This document shows, piece by piece, positions 36,415 through 45,884 of a stretch of 64,000 nt of DNA. Position 1 is the first letter of the stretch, and each line of letters begins with the position of its first letter. The translations under genes and the position numbers were made by a program. Source of the DNA: Cohaesibacter intestini (lineage in GTDB: Bacteria > Pseudomonadota > Alphaproteobacteria > Rhizobiales > Cohaesibacteraceae); NCBI RefSeq assembly GCF_003324485.1, contig NZ_QODK01000001.1, forward strand, positions 744,001-808,000, read 5' to 3'. The notes under the pieces were generated by a model. That model was not told the DNA's origin, ran no database searches, and worked only from the letters and a program-made list of their open reading frames with translations.

Positions 36415-38199
36415 ATGGCTACAAATTCTGACAATTTTGATCTGACCGGCTGGAAAATGAATATTCCAGTCGACCATAATGGAGGAACGAGTGGCCGAGC
36501 CAAAACGGTTGTAGACCTTACCGGTTATGAAGAGGACTTCTTTTACGATGCGGACGATGGTGCGATGGTCTTTCGTGCGTCGGTGGATGGTGCCCGCACT
36601 GGCAATGCGCGGTATGCCCGTACCGAATTGCGGGAGAAAGACGGAAGCGAAAGCGCAGCCTGGCGGCTGGATGAAGGCGGTACGCTGACCGCGACATTGC
36701 GCATCGACGAAGTGCCCAAATATAATGACGGCACCGATGGGCGGATTGTCATTGGCCAATTGCGCGGCACCGTCGATGAGTTGGTCCGGCTCTACTGGAA
36801 CGATGGCCGGATCTATTTTATGAGCGAACATAGCGGCCCCGATGACAAGGTGCTGACCTATGTGCCCACCACGGATAGTGGTGAAGAACCCCACGTCGCG
36901 CTCGGCGAGACCTTTTCCTACAAGATCGAAGCGCGGGACGAGACATTGACCATCGTCATCTATGCCAACGGCAAGGTCTATGAATCGGTCACCGAGATCC
37001 AGTCGCACTGGCATCACGAAGATCTCAATTTCAAAGCCGGGCTTTATCTCGGGCTGAACGACTCTCAGGGCACCGGGACCGGGCAGGTATCCTTCTATGG
37101 GCTGGACTATTCACACACTATCGGCGAAGGGCTGGACGGTCTGGTCGGATTGGATGATACACTTGGCGATAACACCGATGAGGAGACTGATGGGGAGACT
37201 GATGGGGACGAGGGCGATCCAGATACGCCACCGGACACTCCGATCGATCCTGACATTCCGGTCGATGAAGGCGAGGTGCCCGAGGTGACAGCCGAACAGG
37301 TCGGCACCGGTGGAAGTGACAAACTCTATGGCACGGCAAGCAACGATCTTTTGTCCGGATTGGATGGCCATGACAAGCTGTATGGCCGGGAAGGCGATGA
37401 CATTCTCAAAGGTGGGGAAGGCAAGGACCGGCTCTATGGCGAGGCGGGCGATGACTATCTGTTCGGTGGGGAGGACCGGGACAAGATCTATGGTGGCGAG
37501 GGAGAGGATCACCTGTATGGCGGGGGGGACACCGACAAGATCTATGGCGGTGAGGGTGACGACTATATCGAAGGCGGGGACGACAAGGATCAGCTCAGAG
37601 GGGAAGATGGTGAAGACACCATTTTCGGCGGTGAGGGTGATGACAAGCTTTATGGCGGGGATGACAACGACTTCCTCTCCGGCGATGGAGGAGAGGATCG
37701 CATTGATGCCGGCGCGGGAGATGATGTGGTTCTGGGCGGCGATGGGGAAGACGACCTCAGGGGCCGCCAAGGCAATGACACCCTTTATGGCGGCAACGAC
37801 GATGACCGGCTGATGGGTTATGAGAATGATGATGTTCTGTATGGTGGGGAAGGCAGCGATCTGCTCTATGGCAATGATGGTGCGGACCGGTTTGCCTATA
37901 CAGCCCTTAGCGAGTCCACCGCCCATGCCAGTGGTCGCGATATGATCGCCGACTTCGATCAAGGTGAAGGCGACAAGATCGATCTGAGCGCCATTGATGC
38001 CAACAGCAACCTGTCCGGCCATCAGGATTTCGATTTCATCGGGCAGGCCGCCTTCTCCAAAACGGAAGGCGAACTGCGCTATGGCATGATGTCTGGCTAT
38101 CAAGTCGTGGAAGTGGATGTTGACGGCGACGGGGCCGCAGACTTTTCCATCGAGGTCAAGGGGTCCATGGCCTTGAGCGATGATGATTTCATTCTTTAA
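36415..38199 (+). CDS. Secreted PL7 alginate lyase-like protein with RTX repeats
   Basis: The 594-residue protein has no N-terminal signal peptide. Residues 5-240 resemble PL7 lyases: RTELR at 69-73 matches R(S/T)E(L/V)R and FKAGLY (Tyr211) the YFKAGxYxQ region, but the usual QIH/QVH reads QLR (115-117), with Arg at the His position. An acidic linker rich in Asp, Thr and Pro follows, then RTX calcium-binding nonapeptides (GGxGxDxLx) from about 297 to 490 and a serralysin-type C-terminal domain ending SDDDFIL, a typical type I secretion signal. The adjacent ABC and fusion genes are its probable exporter. Azotobacter AlyA3, a PL7 lyase with calcium-binding modules, is a comparable design. Confidence 0.88.
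   Translation: MATNSDNFDLTGWKMNIPVDHNGGTSGRAKTVVDLTGYEEDFFYDADDGAMVFRASVDGARTGNARYARTELREKDGSESAAWRLDEGGTLTATLRIDEVPKYNDGTDGRIVIGQLRGTVDELVRLYWNDGRIYFMSEHSGPDDKVLTYVPTTDSGEEPHVALGETFSYKIEARDETLTIVIYANGKVYESVTEIQSHWHHEDLNFKAGLYLGLNDSQGTGTGQVSFYGLDYSHTIGEGLDGLVGLDDTLGDNTDEETDGETDGDEGDPDTPPDTPIDPDIPVDEGEVPEVTAEQVGTGGSDKLYGTASNDLLSGLDGHDKLYGREGDDILKGGEGKDRLYGEAGDDYLFGGEDRDKIYGGEGEDHLYGGGDTDKIYGGEGDDYIEGGDDKDQLRGEDGEDTIFGGEGDDKLYGGDDNDFLSGDGGEDRIDAGAGDDVVLGGDGEDDLRGRQGNDTLYGGNDDDRLMGYENDDVLYGGEGSDLLYGNDGADRFAYTALSESTAHASGRDMIADFDQGEGDKIDLSAIDANSNLSGHQDFDFIGQAAFSKTEGELRYGMMSGYQVVEVDVDGDGAADFSIEVKGSMALSDDDFIL
37306..37900 (+). repeat. RTX nonapeptide-coding repeat region
   Basis: Roughly twenty imperfect 27-base units encode GGxGxDxLx-type calcium-binding turns. 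The repetition is visible in the DNA as recurring GGCGGTGAGGG, GATGAC and CTCTATGGC words. It fills the space between the acidic linker and the C-terminal secretion domain. Confidence 0.88.
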
Positions 38200-38241
38200 C
38201 CCTCACATGACTTGCCTCTATTTGCGCTTGTTCGGGCAGGA

Positions 38242-38261
38242 CCAGAACGCCTGTGTTCTGG
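38242..38261 (+). other. Hairpin between lyase and exporter genes
   Basis: CCAGAAC (38242-38248) pairs with GTTCTGG (38255-38261) around a six-base loop, with two further flanking G-C pairs after a mismatch. No T-run follows. It lies in the 91-base gap before the ABC gene and could reduce read-through or stabilise the lyase mRNA. Confidence 0.45.
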
Positions 38262-38290
38262 CCCCGCCTTCCCAATGAAGGCTGCGTTTC

Positions 38291-40111
38291 ATGGATGCTG
38301 ATACACTCCGGCTGTCAGGCAGGTCACCCCTATCCCAACCTGCTCATATGAACTTGAACGGTTACATGCGATGGCTCGCGGTCTTTTCCGTTGCGGCCAA
38401 TCTTCTGTTGCTGGCGATGCCGCTTTATCTGTCGCAGATCTATGACCGTGTTCTGCCCAGCGACAGTCCGGACACGCTGCTCTATCTGTCGCTGTTCATT
38501 CTGATGTGTCTGGCGCTGTTTGGCATGATGGAAGTGCTGCGCAACAAGGTGGCGCAAAAGATGAGCGCTTGTTTCGAGCTGCGCCTGGCGCCTCGCTTGC
38601 TCCATCACGCCCTGCGGACGCGGGCCAGCAACAAGGGGGACTATGCCCTGTTGCTGCAGGATGTGGCCAACATTCGCCAGATGCTGGCCAGTCGTGCCTT
38701 CATTGGTCTGTTTGACCTGCCCTTCACACCTTTGTTCCTCTGCTTGCTGTTTCTGGTCCATCCGGTTCTGGGCGTGTTGGCGACCTTGGGGGCGGGGCTT
38801 CTGGTTCTGCTGGCGCTGGCCAATGAAATGCTGGCATCGGACAAGCAGGGCAAGGCCACCGACCAGCACAAACAGGGCACTGCCAAAAGCAACGAAATCC
38901 TGACCCATCTGGATGATGTCTGTGCCATGGGTATGGGAGAAGCCTTGCGAGGCCGCTGGCAGGACACCATGCTGCAGGCCGCGCATAGTGCAGACGATGT
39001 GGCGCAGGTCAATGGTGCCTTTTTTGGATTGGTCCGTTTTTTTCGACAGATGATACAGGTCGCCATGCTCGGCTTCGGGGCCTATCTGGTGCTGACGTCC
39101 CACCTGTCAGCCGGTCTTATTTTTGCCGCCAGCATCGTGTCGGGACGGGCCTTGATGCCAATTGAACAATTCATCGGCGCGTGGCGCGGTCTCGCCTCCT
39201 CCCGTGCGGCTCACCGACGGGTCCAAGCCCAACTGGATCGGATGGAAGACGCGGAACGCGACGCCGCACCACGCCTCGAATTGCCACAGATCGAAGGTCG
39301 GCTCTGGTGTCAGGGGGTGACGGTCATTCCCGAAGGAGAACAATTCGACAAAGCCATTCTGAAGAACATCAATCTCGAGATCGAACCGGGGCATGTGGTG
39401 GCCATCATCGGGGCCAGTGGGGCCGGGAAAACGGCCTTGTTGCGGGTGCTCGCCACTGTCAGTCGGCCCGATCTGGGACGCTACTTCATCGATGGCTTTG
39501 AAACCACCCAGTGGGATGCGGATCAACTGGGAGCCAATATTGGTTACTCGGCTCAGGAGAGCCATTTCTTCCGCGGCACCGTGGCCCAGAATATCGCCCG
39601 CTTCTCCCCTACCGCCGACGCCAGAGCGGTGATTGCGGCGGCCAACATGGCCGGAGCACACGACTTTATTGGCACTCTGCCACAAGGCTATAACACGCTT
39701 CTGGGGTCGGAGGAGATCCGTCTCTCCGGTGGGCAGAAACAGAGAATCGCACTGGCTCGGGCCTTCTTCGGTGACCCGCAAATCCTGCTGCTCGATGAGC
39801 CTGATTCCCATTTGGACTTTACCGGGGAACAGGCCCTGCGCAACGCCATCAAGGATGCCAAGACGCGAGGCAAGACCGTTATTTTCGCCACCCAGCGCAA
39901 TCTGCTTGTCACCTCGGCCGACAAGGTTCTGGTGATGGAGGCGGGACGGATTGCCAATTTTGGTGAGCGGCAGGAGCTGTTGCCCATTCGGGCCCAGTCT
40001 GCGGACAAGCCACAACAACTCAATGCACCCGATGAACCGCTTGATCCGTCAGATGTTCCTGACATTTCGGATGCTTCAAATCCCAGCCCTTCAATGAAGC
40101 GGTCTTCATAG
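38291..40111 (+). CDS. Type I secretion ABC transporter (permease-ATPase)
   Basis: The 606-residue protein is a PrtD-like ABC exporter subunit: six membrane segments in the first 330 residues, then an ATPase domain with Walker A GASGAGKT (about 373-380), signature LSGGQKQR and Walker B ILLLDEPDSHLD. No N-terminal C39 peptidase or C39-like domain is present, fitting exporters of RTX enzymes with C-terminal signals. Q-loop YSAQES and an atypical H-loop (IFATQRN, with Gln in place of the His) are seen. It lies directly after the RTX lyase gene and before its membrane fusion partner; an outer-membrane TolC partner is not in the window. Confidence 0.93.
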   Translation: MDADTLRLSGRSPLSQPAHMNLNGYMRWLAVFSVAANLLLLAMPLYLSQIYDRVLPSDSPDTLLYLSLFILMCLALFGMMEVLRNKVAQKMSACFELRLAPRLLHHALRTRASNKGDYALLLQDVANIRQMLASRAFIGLFDLPFTPLFLCLLFLVHPVLGVLATLGAGLLVLLALANEMLASDKQGKATDQHKQGTAKSNEILTHLDDVCAMGMGEALRGRWQDTMLQAAHSADDVAQVNGAFFGLVRFFRQMIQVAMLGFGAYLVLTSHLSAGLIFAASIVSGRALMPIEQFIGAWRGLASSRAAHRRVQAQLDRMEDAERDAAPRLELPQIEGRLWCQGVTVIPEGEQFDKAILKNINLEIEPGHVVAIIGASGAGKTALLRVLATVSRPDLGRYFIDGFETTQWDADQLGANIGYSAQESHFFRGTVAQNIARFSPTADARAVIAAANMAGAHDFIGTLPQGYNTLLGSEEIRLSGGQKQRIALARAFFGDPQILLLDEPDSHLDFTGEQALRNAIKDAKTRGKTVIFATQRNLLVTSADKVLVMEAGRIANFGERQELLPIRAQSADKPQQLNAPDEPLDPSDVPDISDASNPSPSMKRSS

Positions 40112-40126
40112 AAGGGCGGAAAAGGA

Positions 40127-41446
40127 ATGAACATGTCCCGGGAGCCCATTGACGATAGAGTTGCCAATCTGATCTCTTTTGAGCGATCCAAGCGTCTCGG
40201 CGCCTTCTTGCTGGTGGCCTTTTTTGTCGGCTTCGGATCATGGGCCAGCCTTGCCCCCTTGCGTGGGGCGGTGATTGCCACAGGGCATGTGGTCAAGGAA
40301 GGCGACACCCAGACCATCACCCACGAAAGCGGCGGGGTTGTTTCGCGCATTCTGGTGCGCGAGGGGCAGACGGTAAAAAAGGGCGATCCGTTGATCCTGA
40401 TTGATGATGTCGAACGCTTTGCCGAACTGGAACAGATCGAAACACAATTGACCTATCTGATCGTCCGCGAGGCCCGTCTGGTGGCAGAGCAGACTGACAC
40501 GGATTTCCCACCGACAGATCATGACTTTGCTGAGAAAGCTCTGACGAATGACCAATTCCAAAGGTTCGTTTCGGATCAGAAAGAAGAATATTCAGTCCGT
40601 CAGAGACTTCGAGCCAAAGAAGAGGACATTGTTGCTCAGCAAAGGCAGGCTCTGCTGTCCGAATTGAAAGGGTTGAAGGCCGAAATCGAGGCACAGCAAT
40701 CCTGGCGCTCGATCCTCAAGGAGCAGGTCGAGACCCGCACAAAGCTCTTGAAGAAAGGGGCGGTCAGCAAGCTGGCAGTTCAGGAGACAAAGAAGAGCTT
40801 TGCTGAGGTTGATGTCGCCTATCAGAAGATCAAGGGCCAAATCGATAGCCTGCCGCACAGGATCGCGGAACTGGATGCACGGTTGGCGCAGATTGGCCAG
40901 ACTTTCGCCGAGCAGGTAGCCAAGGATCTGTCATCCATCCGGGCCGAAAAGCTCGTCCTGCAGAAAAAACTGGCCGCCGCCGAGAAGGCCTTTGCCCGGG
41001 TTGAACTGGTCGCCCCGAAGGCGGGCATCATCAACAAGCTGCATGTCAACACGGTGGGCAGTGCGGTCGCCGCCTTCCAGTCGATTGTCGAGATTGTGCC
41101 TGAAGGCGAGCGGCTGTTGGTGGAAGTGGAATTGAACCCGGCCGACATCGAGCAGGTTGCCGTCGGTCAGCCAGCCAAACTGGTGCTGAGCGCCTTTGAC
41201 GCGTCCGAAGTGCAGCCGGTCGATGCACGGGTGGATTTTGTCTCCCCGGACCGACGGATCAATCAGCGCACGCAGGTCGCCTATTTCGTTGCGCGGATAG
41301 AGGTGATCATTGATGAGACCACGATGCTGCCCGATTTGTTTCCCGGCATGCCGGTGGAGGCCTATATGCAGACGGAAGAACGGACCTTTCTGCAGATCCT
41401 GCTCGACCCGCTGACCAAGAGCATCCGGCGCTCTTTCCGCAGTTAG
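40127..41446 (+). CDS. Type I secretion membrane fusion protein (HlyD family)
   Basis: The 439-residue protein links the ABC exporter to a TolC-type channel. One membrane segment (FLLVAFFVGFGSWASLAPL, about 25-43) is followed by a first lipoyl half (VVSRILVREGQTVKKGDPL), a long coiled coil (about 130-290), a second lipoyl half (VELVAPKAGIINKL) and a beta-barrel domain, with the typical C-terminal PGMPVEAYMQTEERTFLQI-type end. It starts 15 bases after the ABC gene. Its TAG stop overlaps the stop of the converging dut gene, so no space for a terminator exists between them. Confidence 0.94.
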   Translation: MNMSREPIDDRVANLISFERSKRLGAFLLVAFFVGFGSWASLAPLRGAVIATGHVVKEGDTQTITHESGGVVSRILVREGQTVKKGDPLILIDDVERFAELEQIETQLTYLIVREARLVAEQTDTDFPPTDHDFAEKALTNDQFQRFVSDQKEEYSVRQRLRAKEEDIVAQQRQALLSELKGLKAEIEAQQSWRSILKEQVETRTKLLKKGAVSKLAVQETKKSFAEVDVAYQKIKGQIDSLPHRIAELDARLAQIGQTFAEQVAKDLSSIRAEKLVLQKKLAAAEKAFARVELVAPKAGIINKLHVNTVGSAVAAFQSIVEIVPEGERLLVEVELNPADIEQVAVGQPAKLVLSAFDASEVQPVDARVDFVSPDRRINQRTQVAYFVARIEVIIDETTMLPDLFPGMPVEAYMQTEERTFLQILLDPLTKSIRRSFRS

Positions 41447-41901
41447 TGGCCGGTGGAGCCGAACCCGCCTGCACCGCGATCGGTGTCGTCCAGCACATCC
41501 ACCTGTTTGACCTTCATATGCAGAACCGGTGCGATCACCATCTGGGCGATGCGCATGCCGCGCTCGACGGTGAAATCCTCGTCGCCATGATTGATCATCA
41601 GAACCTTCACTTCACCACGATAATCGGAATCGATGGTGCCCGGGGTGTTGAGCAGGGTCACCCCATGCTTGTGGGCAAGGCCAGAGCGCGGGCGGATCTG
41701 GGCCTCAAAGCCTCGTTCGAGCGCCATGCAAAAACCGGTCGGCACCAAAGCGCGACCGCCATGGGCTTTGAGCAGCATCGGCGCATCCGCCGGATTGGCG
41801 GCTTGCAGATCAAGGCCTGCAGCTTCCTTGCTCTTGTAACTTGGCAGCTCCAGACCGTCGAAATGCGACAAGGTCTTGATCAAGAGACGCGGTTTGGCCA
41901 T
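41443..41901 (-). CDS. dut: dUTP diphosphatase
   Basis: Dut hydrolyses dUTP to dUMP, keeping uracil out of DNA and feeding thymidylate synthesis. The 152-residue trimeric-type enzyme shows the five motifs: AAGLDLQA, PRSGLAHKHGV, NTPGTIDSDYRGE, RGMRIAQMV and the C-terminal RGAGGFGSTG. ATG 41901 has AAAGGAC upstream; longer upstream frames are not needed. It is the last gene of a ubiE-ubiB-coaBC-dut run. Confidence 0.96.
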   Translation of the reverse strand: MAKPRLLIKTLSHFDGLELPSYKSKEAAGLDLQAANPADAPMLLKAHGGRALVPTGFCMALERGFEAQIRPRSGLAHKHGVTLLNTPGTIDSDYRGEVKVLMINHGDEDFTVERGMRIAQMVIAPVLHMKVKQVDVLDDTDRGAGGFGSTGH

Positions 41902-41948
41902 TGGATGTCCTTTCCCTGACTGGTCTTGGGGCTGATGCCACCGGTTCA

Positions 41949-43166
41949 TCAGACTTGCGCCATGCCGTCCAGTGCTTGGGCAATGCGTTCGATCAGGCGT
42001 TTGGCAACGTCACCCTTCTCCATGTCCGGCCAGGCTTCGATGCCATCGACCCGGACGATCTTCACGCTGTTGCGATCGCCGCCCATGATACCGGTCTCAG
42101 GTGACACATCGTTGGCAATGATCCAGTCAACGCCCTTTTTCTTCAGCTTTGCCCCGGCATTGGTTTCGAGATTTTGTGTTTCGGCAGCGAAACCAACCAC
42201 GAGGGTCGGGCGTTGGCTGGGATGGGTGCCAACGAAACGGGCAATGTCAGGATTTTCAGAAAAATGCAATTCCGGCAGGCTGCCATCGGGCTTTTTCTTG
42301 ATTTTTTCGGTGCCCTGATTGGCGACTTTCCAGTCGGCGACGGCGGCGGCCATGATAGCAACGTCGCTAGGCAGATGGTCGCTCACTGCATCATGCATCT
42401 GCTGGGCAGTTTCGACTTTGATGCATGTGACGCCTGCGGGCGGATCGAGATTGACGGGACCGGAAACCAAGGTCACGTCGGCACCGGCGGCGCGGGCGGC
42501 TGCCGCCAAGGCATAGCCTTGCTTGCCCGACGAGCGGTTGGCGATATAGCGGACCGGATCAATCGGTTCATGGGTCGGGCCGGCGGTGATCAGCACATGT
42601 TTGCCAGAAAGCGGCTTATCGTGTTCGTCGAGCAAGGCATCAATTGCCTCGATGATGGCGTCCGGTTCGGCCAGACGGCCCGGACCTTCCTCGTTGCAGG
42701 CCATCATACCGACATCGGGGCCAACGAAATGGATGCCGTCGGCCTTCAGTTGGGCGAGATTGCGCTGGGTGGCCGGATGCAGCCACATGCGCACATTCAT
42801 CGCCGGTGCGACCAACACGTCCTTGTCGGTCGCCAGCAAGGTCGTGCTGGCCAGATCATCGGCAATGCCATGGGCCATCTTGGCCATCAGATTGGCCGTG
42901 CAGGGTGCCACGACCACCAGATCGGCGTCGCGGGACAATTCAATATGGCCGATTTCCTGCTCACGCGTGAGGTCGAACAATTCGGTGATCGCCGCTTCAC
43001 CGGTCAAGGCCGCAAGGGTCAGGGGCGAGACGAACTCGGTTGCATTGCGCGTCAGGATGACCTTGACGCTGGCGCCCTGCTTGATCAACAGGCGGGCAAT
43101 GTCGGTTGCCTTGAAGGCGGCGACGCTGCTGGAAATGATCAACAGAATGCGTTTGTTGGCAAGCAT
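41949..43166 (-). CDS. coaBC: Bifunctional phosphopantothenoylcysteine decarboxylase/synthetase
   Basis: CoaBC joins 4'-phosphopantothenate to cysteine and decarboxylates the product, two steps of coenzyme A synthesis. The 405-residue product has the flavin-binding CoaC domain first (ISSSVAAFKATDIARLL, catalytic His in IGHIELSRDAD, PAMNVRMW, Cys in MMACNEEGPGRL), then CoaB (ITAGPTHEPIDPVRYI, NRSSGKQGYALA). The ATG at 43166 gives the standard N-terminus MLANKRILL; a longer open frame upstream is not homologous. It lies between ubiB and dut. Confidence 0.96.
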   Translation of the reverse strand: MLANKRILLIISSSVAAFKATDIARLLIKQGASVKVILTRNATEFVSPLTLAALTGEAAITELFDLTREQEIGHIELSRDADLVVVAPCTANLMAKMAHGIADDLASTTLLATDKDVLVAPAMNVRMWLHPATQRNLAQLKADGIHFVGPDVGMMACNEEGPGRLAEPDAIIEAIDALLDEHDKPLSGKHVLITAGPTHEPIDPVRYIANRSSGKQGYALAAAARAAGADVTLVSGPVNLDPPAGVTCIKVETAQQMHDAVSDHLPSDVAIMAAAVADWKVANQGTEKIKKKPDGSLPELHFSENPDIARFVGTHPSQRPTLVVGFAAETQNLETNAGAKLKKKGVDWIIANDVSPETGIMGGDRNSVKIVRVDGIEAWPDMEKGDVAKRLIERIAQALDGMAQV

Positions 43167-43227
43167 GGCAAAAAGCCCCCGATGGTTAGACCCAAATGTG
43201 ATCTGATGTGACCCGTCTGATGCGGGA

Positions 43228-44814
43228 TTAGCTCCAAAGATGGATGGCAATGGCACTGAGCGCAAGAGCGATAACCCAGAGCGCAGCACGCCCTGAGCGG
43301 CTTTCACGGGCTTCGGCCCGACCGATGGCCGCCACGGTTTCGGCATCCAGACGCATACCATTTCGGCCCATCTGATCAAAGCTCTCCGAAAGGCTCTGGG
43401 CGCGGCGGGCCATTTCCGGCAGACCTGCGGACAGGGTGCCGAGCGTGGCGAGGCCGGAGGCCATTTCCTTGACCTTGGCGGTGGGGCCGAGATTGGCCTC
43501 CATCCATGTCTTGACCACCGGTTCCGATGTATTCCAGAGATTGAGGCCGCCATCCATCATCCGGGCAACCCCCTCGACGACGACCATGGTCTTTTGCAGC
43601 AGGATCAGCTCGGTGCGGGTTGCCATGCCGAACAATTCTGTGAATTCGAACAATTGGCTGAGCAGGCCGGCCATGGAAATTTCGGCAGACTCCCGCCCAT
43701 GGATCGGCTCACCGATGGAGCGCAGGGCCTGGGCAAAGGTGTCGACATCCTGATGAGAAGGCACATAGCCCGCATCGAAATGAACCTGAGACACCCGGCG
43801 ATAGTCGCGACTGATGAAGCCATAAAGGATTTCGGCCAGAAAGCGCTGCTCATTGGGGCCGATGCGGCCCATAATGCCGAAATCGACGGCCACCAGACGG
43901 CCTTGCGGGTCGAGAAACAGATTGCCCGGATGCATGTCCGCATGGAAAAAGCCTTGCCGCAGGGCATGGCGCAGGAAAGACTGAATGACCGTGGTGCCAA
44001 GCTTGGAGAGATCATGGCCGGAGGCTTTCAGCGCCTCCATGTCATTGAGCTTGATGCCGTCGATCCATTCCATGGTCATCACGGACTTGGTCGATTTGTC
44101 CCAATGGACGTCCGGCACACGGAAGTCCTCGTCGTTACGGCAATATTCGGCCATTTCGCTCATGGCGGCGGCTTCGAGGCGGAAATCCATTTCCAGCTCA
44201 ATCGAGCGCGCCAACGTGTCGACAACGGCCACCGGTCGCAGGCGGCGCGAAGGCACATGGACGGCTTCGATCAACCGGGCGGCAAGGTAAAAACCAGCCA
44301 GATCGGCCTTGAAGCGCTCGGCAATGCGCGGGCGGAGCACCTTGATAGCGACGTCTTGCTTGATGCCTGCCTTGTCGACATAGCTGGCTTTATGGACCTG
44401 CGCGATGGAAGCGGCGGCAACGGGTTCGGAAAAGCTGTCAAAGAGATCTTCAACCGGCTTGCCCAAGGCCTCCTTGATGGCAACCTTGGCCTCTTGCATA
44501 CCAAAGGCCGGGACACGGTCCTGCAGGCTGGACAGGGCTTCGGCAAGCTCCGGGCCGACCAGATCCGGTCGGGTGGCCAGAAACTGGCCCATCTTCACAT
44601 AAGAAGGTCCGAGGCGATTGAGGGCGGCGCTCATCCGTTCGCCCTTGTTGCGAGTGGAAATCCCGCGCCGTTCGATCAGGCGCAAAGCCGACAGGCCAAG
44701 CCGTGGCACAAGAGGCAGCTCCGCAGGCGGCTCGATGATCGAGAAGACCCCTTCACGCGCCAGAATGTAGCCTGCCCGCATGAGGCGGATAAGAGAGGAA
44801 GACGCACCAATCAT
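43228..44814 (-). CDS. ubiB: UbiB-family atypical kinase for ubiquinone synthesis
   Basis: UbiB is an atypical protein kinase-like ATPase that supports ubiquinone biosynthesis at the membrane. The 528-residue product has the family's Lys/Gly-rich N-lobe signature (GPSYVKMGQFLATRPDL), the Ala-rich loop AAASIAQVHKA, the catalytic HADMHPGNLF, VDFGIMG metal motif and a C-terminal hydrophobic segment (ALWVIALALSAIAIHL) that may anchor it. ATG 44814 gives a typical MIGASSSLIRLMRAG start; TTG 44844 would overlap ubiE. The position immediately after ubiE is classical. Confidence 0.95.
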   Translation of the reverse strand: MIGASSSLIRLMRAGYILAREGVFSIIEPPAELPLVPRLGLSALRLIERRGISTRNKGERMSAALNRLGPSYVKMGQFLATRPDLVGPELAEALSSLQDRVPAFGMQEAKVAIKEALGKPVEDLFDSFSEPVAAASIAQVHKASYVDKAGIKQDVAIKVLRPRIAERFKADLAGFYLAARLIEAVHVPSRRLRPVAVVDTLARSIELEMDFRLEAAAMSEMAEYCRNDEDFRVPDVHWDKSTKSVMTMEWIDGIKLNDMEALKASGHDLSKLGTTVIQSFLRHALRQGFFHADMHPGNLFLDPQGRLVAVDFGIMGRIGPNEQRFLAEILYGFISRDYRRVSQVHFDAGYVPSHQDVDTFAQALRSIGEPIHGRESAEISMAGLLSQLFEFTELFGMATRTELILLQKTMVVVEGVARMMDGGLNLWNTSEPVVKTWMEANLGPTAKVKEMASGLATLGTLSAGLPEMARRAQSLSESFDQMGRNGMRLDAETVAAIGRAEARESRSGRAALWVIALALSAIAIHLWS

Positions 44815-44831
44815 GATCTCTCTGCTTTCCC

Positions 44832-45623
44832 TTACAATTTCCAACCCGAATGCATGGTGGTGATGCCACCAGACATGGCCCGATAGGTCACCTGCTTGAA
44901 ACCGGCCTCTTCTATCATCAGCTTGAATCGCGCCTTGTTGGGGAATTTGCGGATCGACTGGACGAAATATTCATAGCTCTCGCGATCACCGGTCACCATG
45001 TCACCGATGGCGGGAATGGCGTTGAAGGAAAACAGATCATAAGCCTTGTCGAGCACAGGCATGTCGACATCGGAAAATTCAAGGCACATGAAGCGACCGC
45101 CGCGCTTGAGCACCCGAAAGGCTTCACGCAGGGCCTTGTCGATGCGCGGCACATTGCGGATGCCATAAGCGATGGTATAGGCGTCGAAGCTATTGTCCTC
45201 AAATGGCAGCTCTTCGGCATTGCCTTCGACGAAATCGAGATAGTCGATCAGGCCATTTTCCTTGGCGCGATCCTTGCCGACCGCCAGCATGGACCCATTG
45301 ATGTCGAACACCGTGGAATGGGCGGTTCTGCGAGAGCGTTCAATCACCCGGAAGGAAATGTCTCCCGTCCCACCGGCTACATCAAGCAGCTTGAACGGCT
45401 TGGTCGAGCGTTGGGGCGGATTGAGCCAGGCAACGAAAGCATCTTTCCAAAGGCGGTGCATGCCACCGCTCATCAGGTCATTCATCACGTCGTAACGCTC
45501 TGCAACCTGATGAAACACCTTGTTCACCTTGGGCTGTTTTTCCCCTTCCTTCACGGCTTCAAAGCCAAAGGAAGTGGCCATTTCGGATACGTCTTCGGTG
45601 CGCTGTTTGTTTTGTGCCGACAT
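44832..45623 (-). CDS. ubiE: Ubiquinone/menaquinone biosynthesis C-methyltransferase
   Basis: UbiE methylates C2 of the benzoquinol ring in ubiquinone synthesis using S-adenosylmethionine. The 263-residue protein has the UbiE lead-in [21 protein letters not shown] motif [13 protein letters not shown], the YGIRNV motif and the C-terminal [17 protein letters not shown]. It starts a minus-strand run with ubiB, coaBC and dut. In many relatives mutM is the immediate divergent neighbour; here an aminotransferase gene lies between. Confidence 0.96.
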   Translation of the reverse strand: MSAQNKQRTEDVSEMATSFGFEAVKEGEKQPKVNKVFHQVAERYDVMNDLMSGGMHRLWKDAFVAWLNPPQRSTKPFKLLDVAGGTGDISFRVIERSRRTAHSTVFDINGSMLAVGKDRAKENGLIDYLDFVEGNAEELPFEDNSFDAYTIAYGIRNVPRIDKALREAFRVLKRGGRFMCLEFSDVDMPVLDKAYDLFSFNAIPAIGDMVTGDRESYEYFVQSIRKFPNKARFKLMIEEAGFKQVTYRAMSGGITTMHSGWKL

Positions 45624-45884
45624 GTCTTCGTCCTGCCAGCCGCCCTCTCGGAGCGGCCCTGTTCCAACTTTGGCGCGACCTTAGCCCATCTTTTCGACAA
45701 ATGCCATTGGCCGCCACCGCTTTTAGTATGCGGGTCTCTAACGCTTTCGTTTGGCGAGCGAGAGGCATGATCTTGACCGGTGAAATGATCCGGCCAGAAC
45801 GCGCCTTGCCACGGGCGGATGCCATTGATACGGTGTCGCCCTTACAAATGGGGCAATAGCATCGTCAGAGGATGGGAAACAATC

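Noticed and set aside
37111-38103. 330-codon minus-strand frame opposite the RTX repeats
   Set aside because: A by-product of the repetitive GGxGxD coding; the plus-strand gene is certain.
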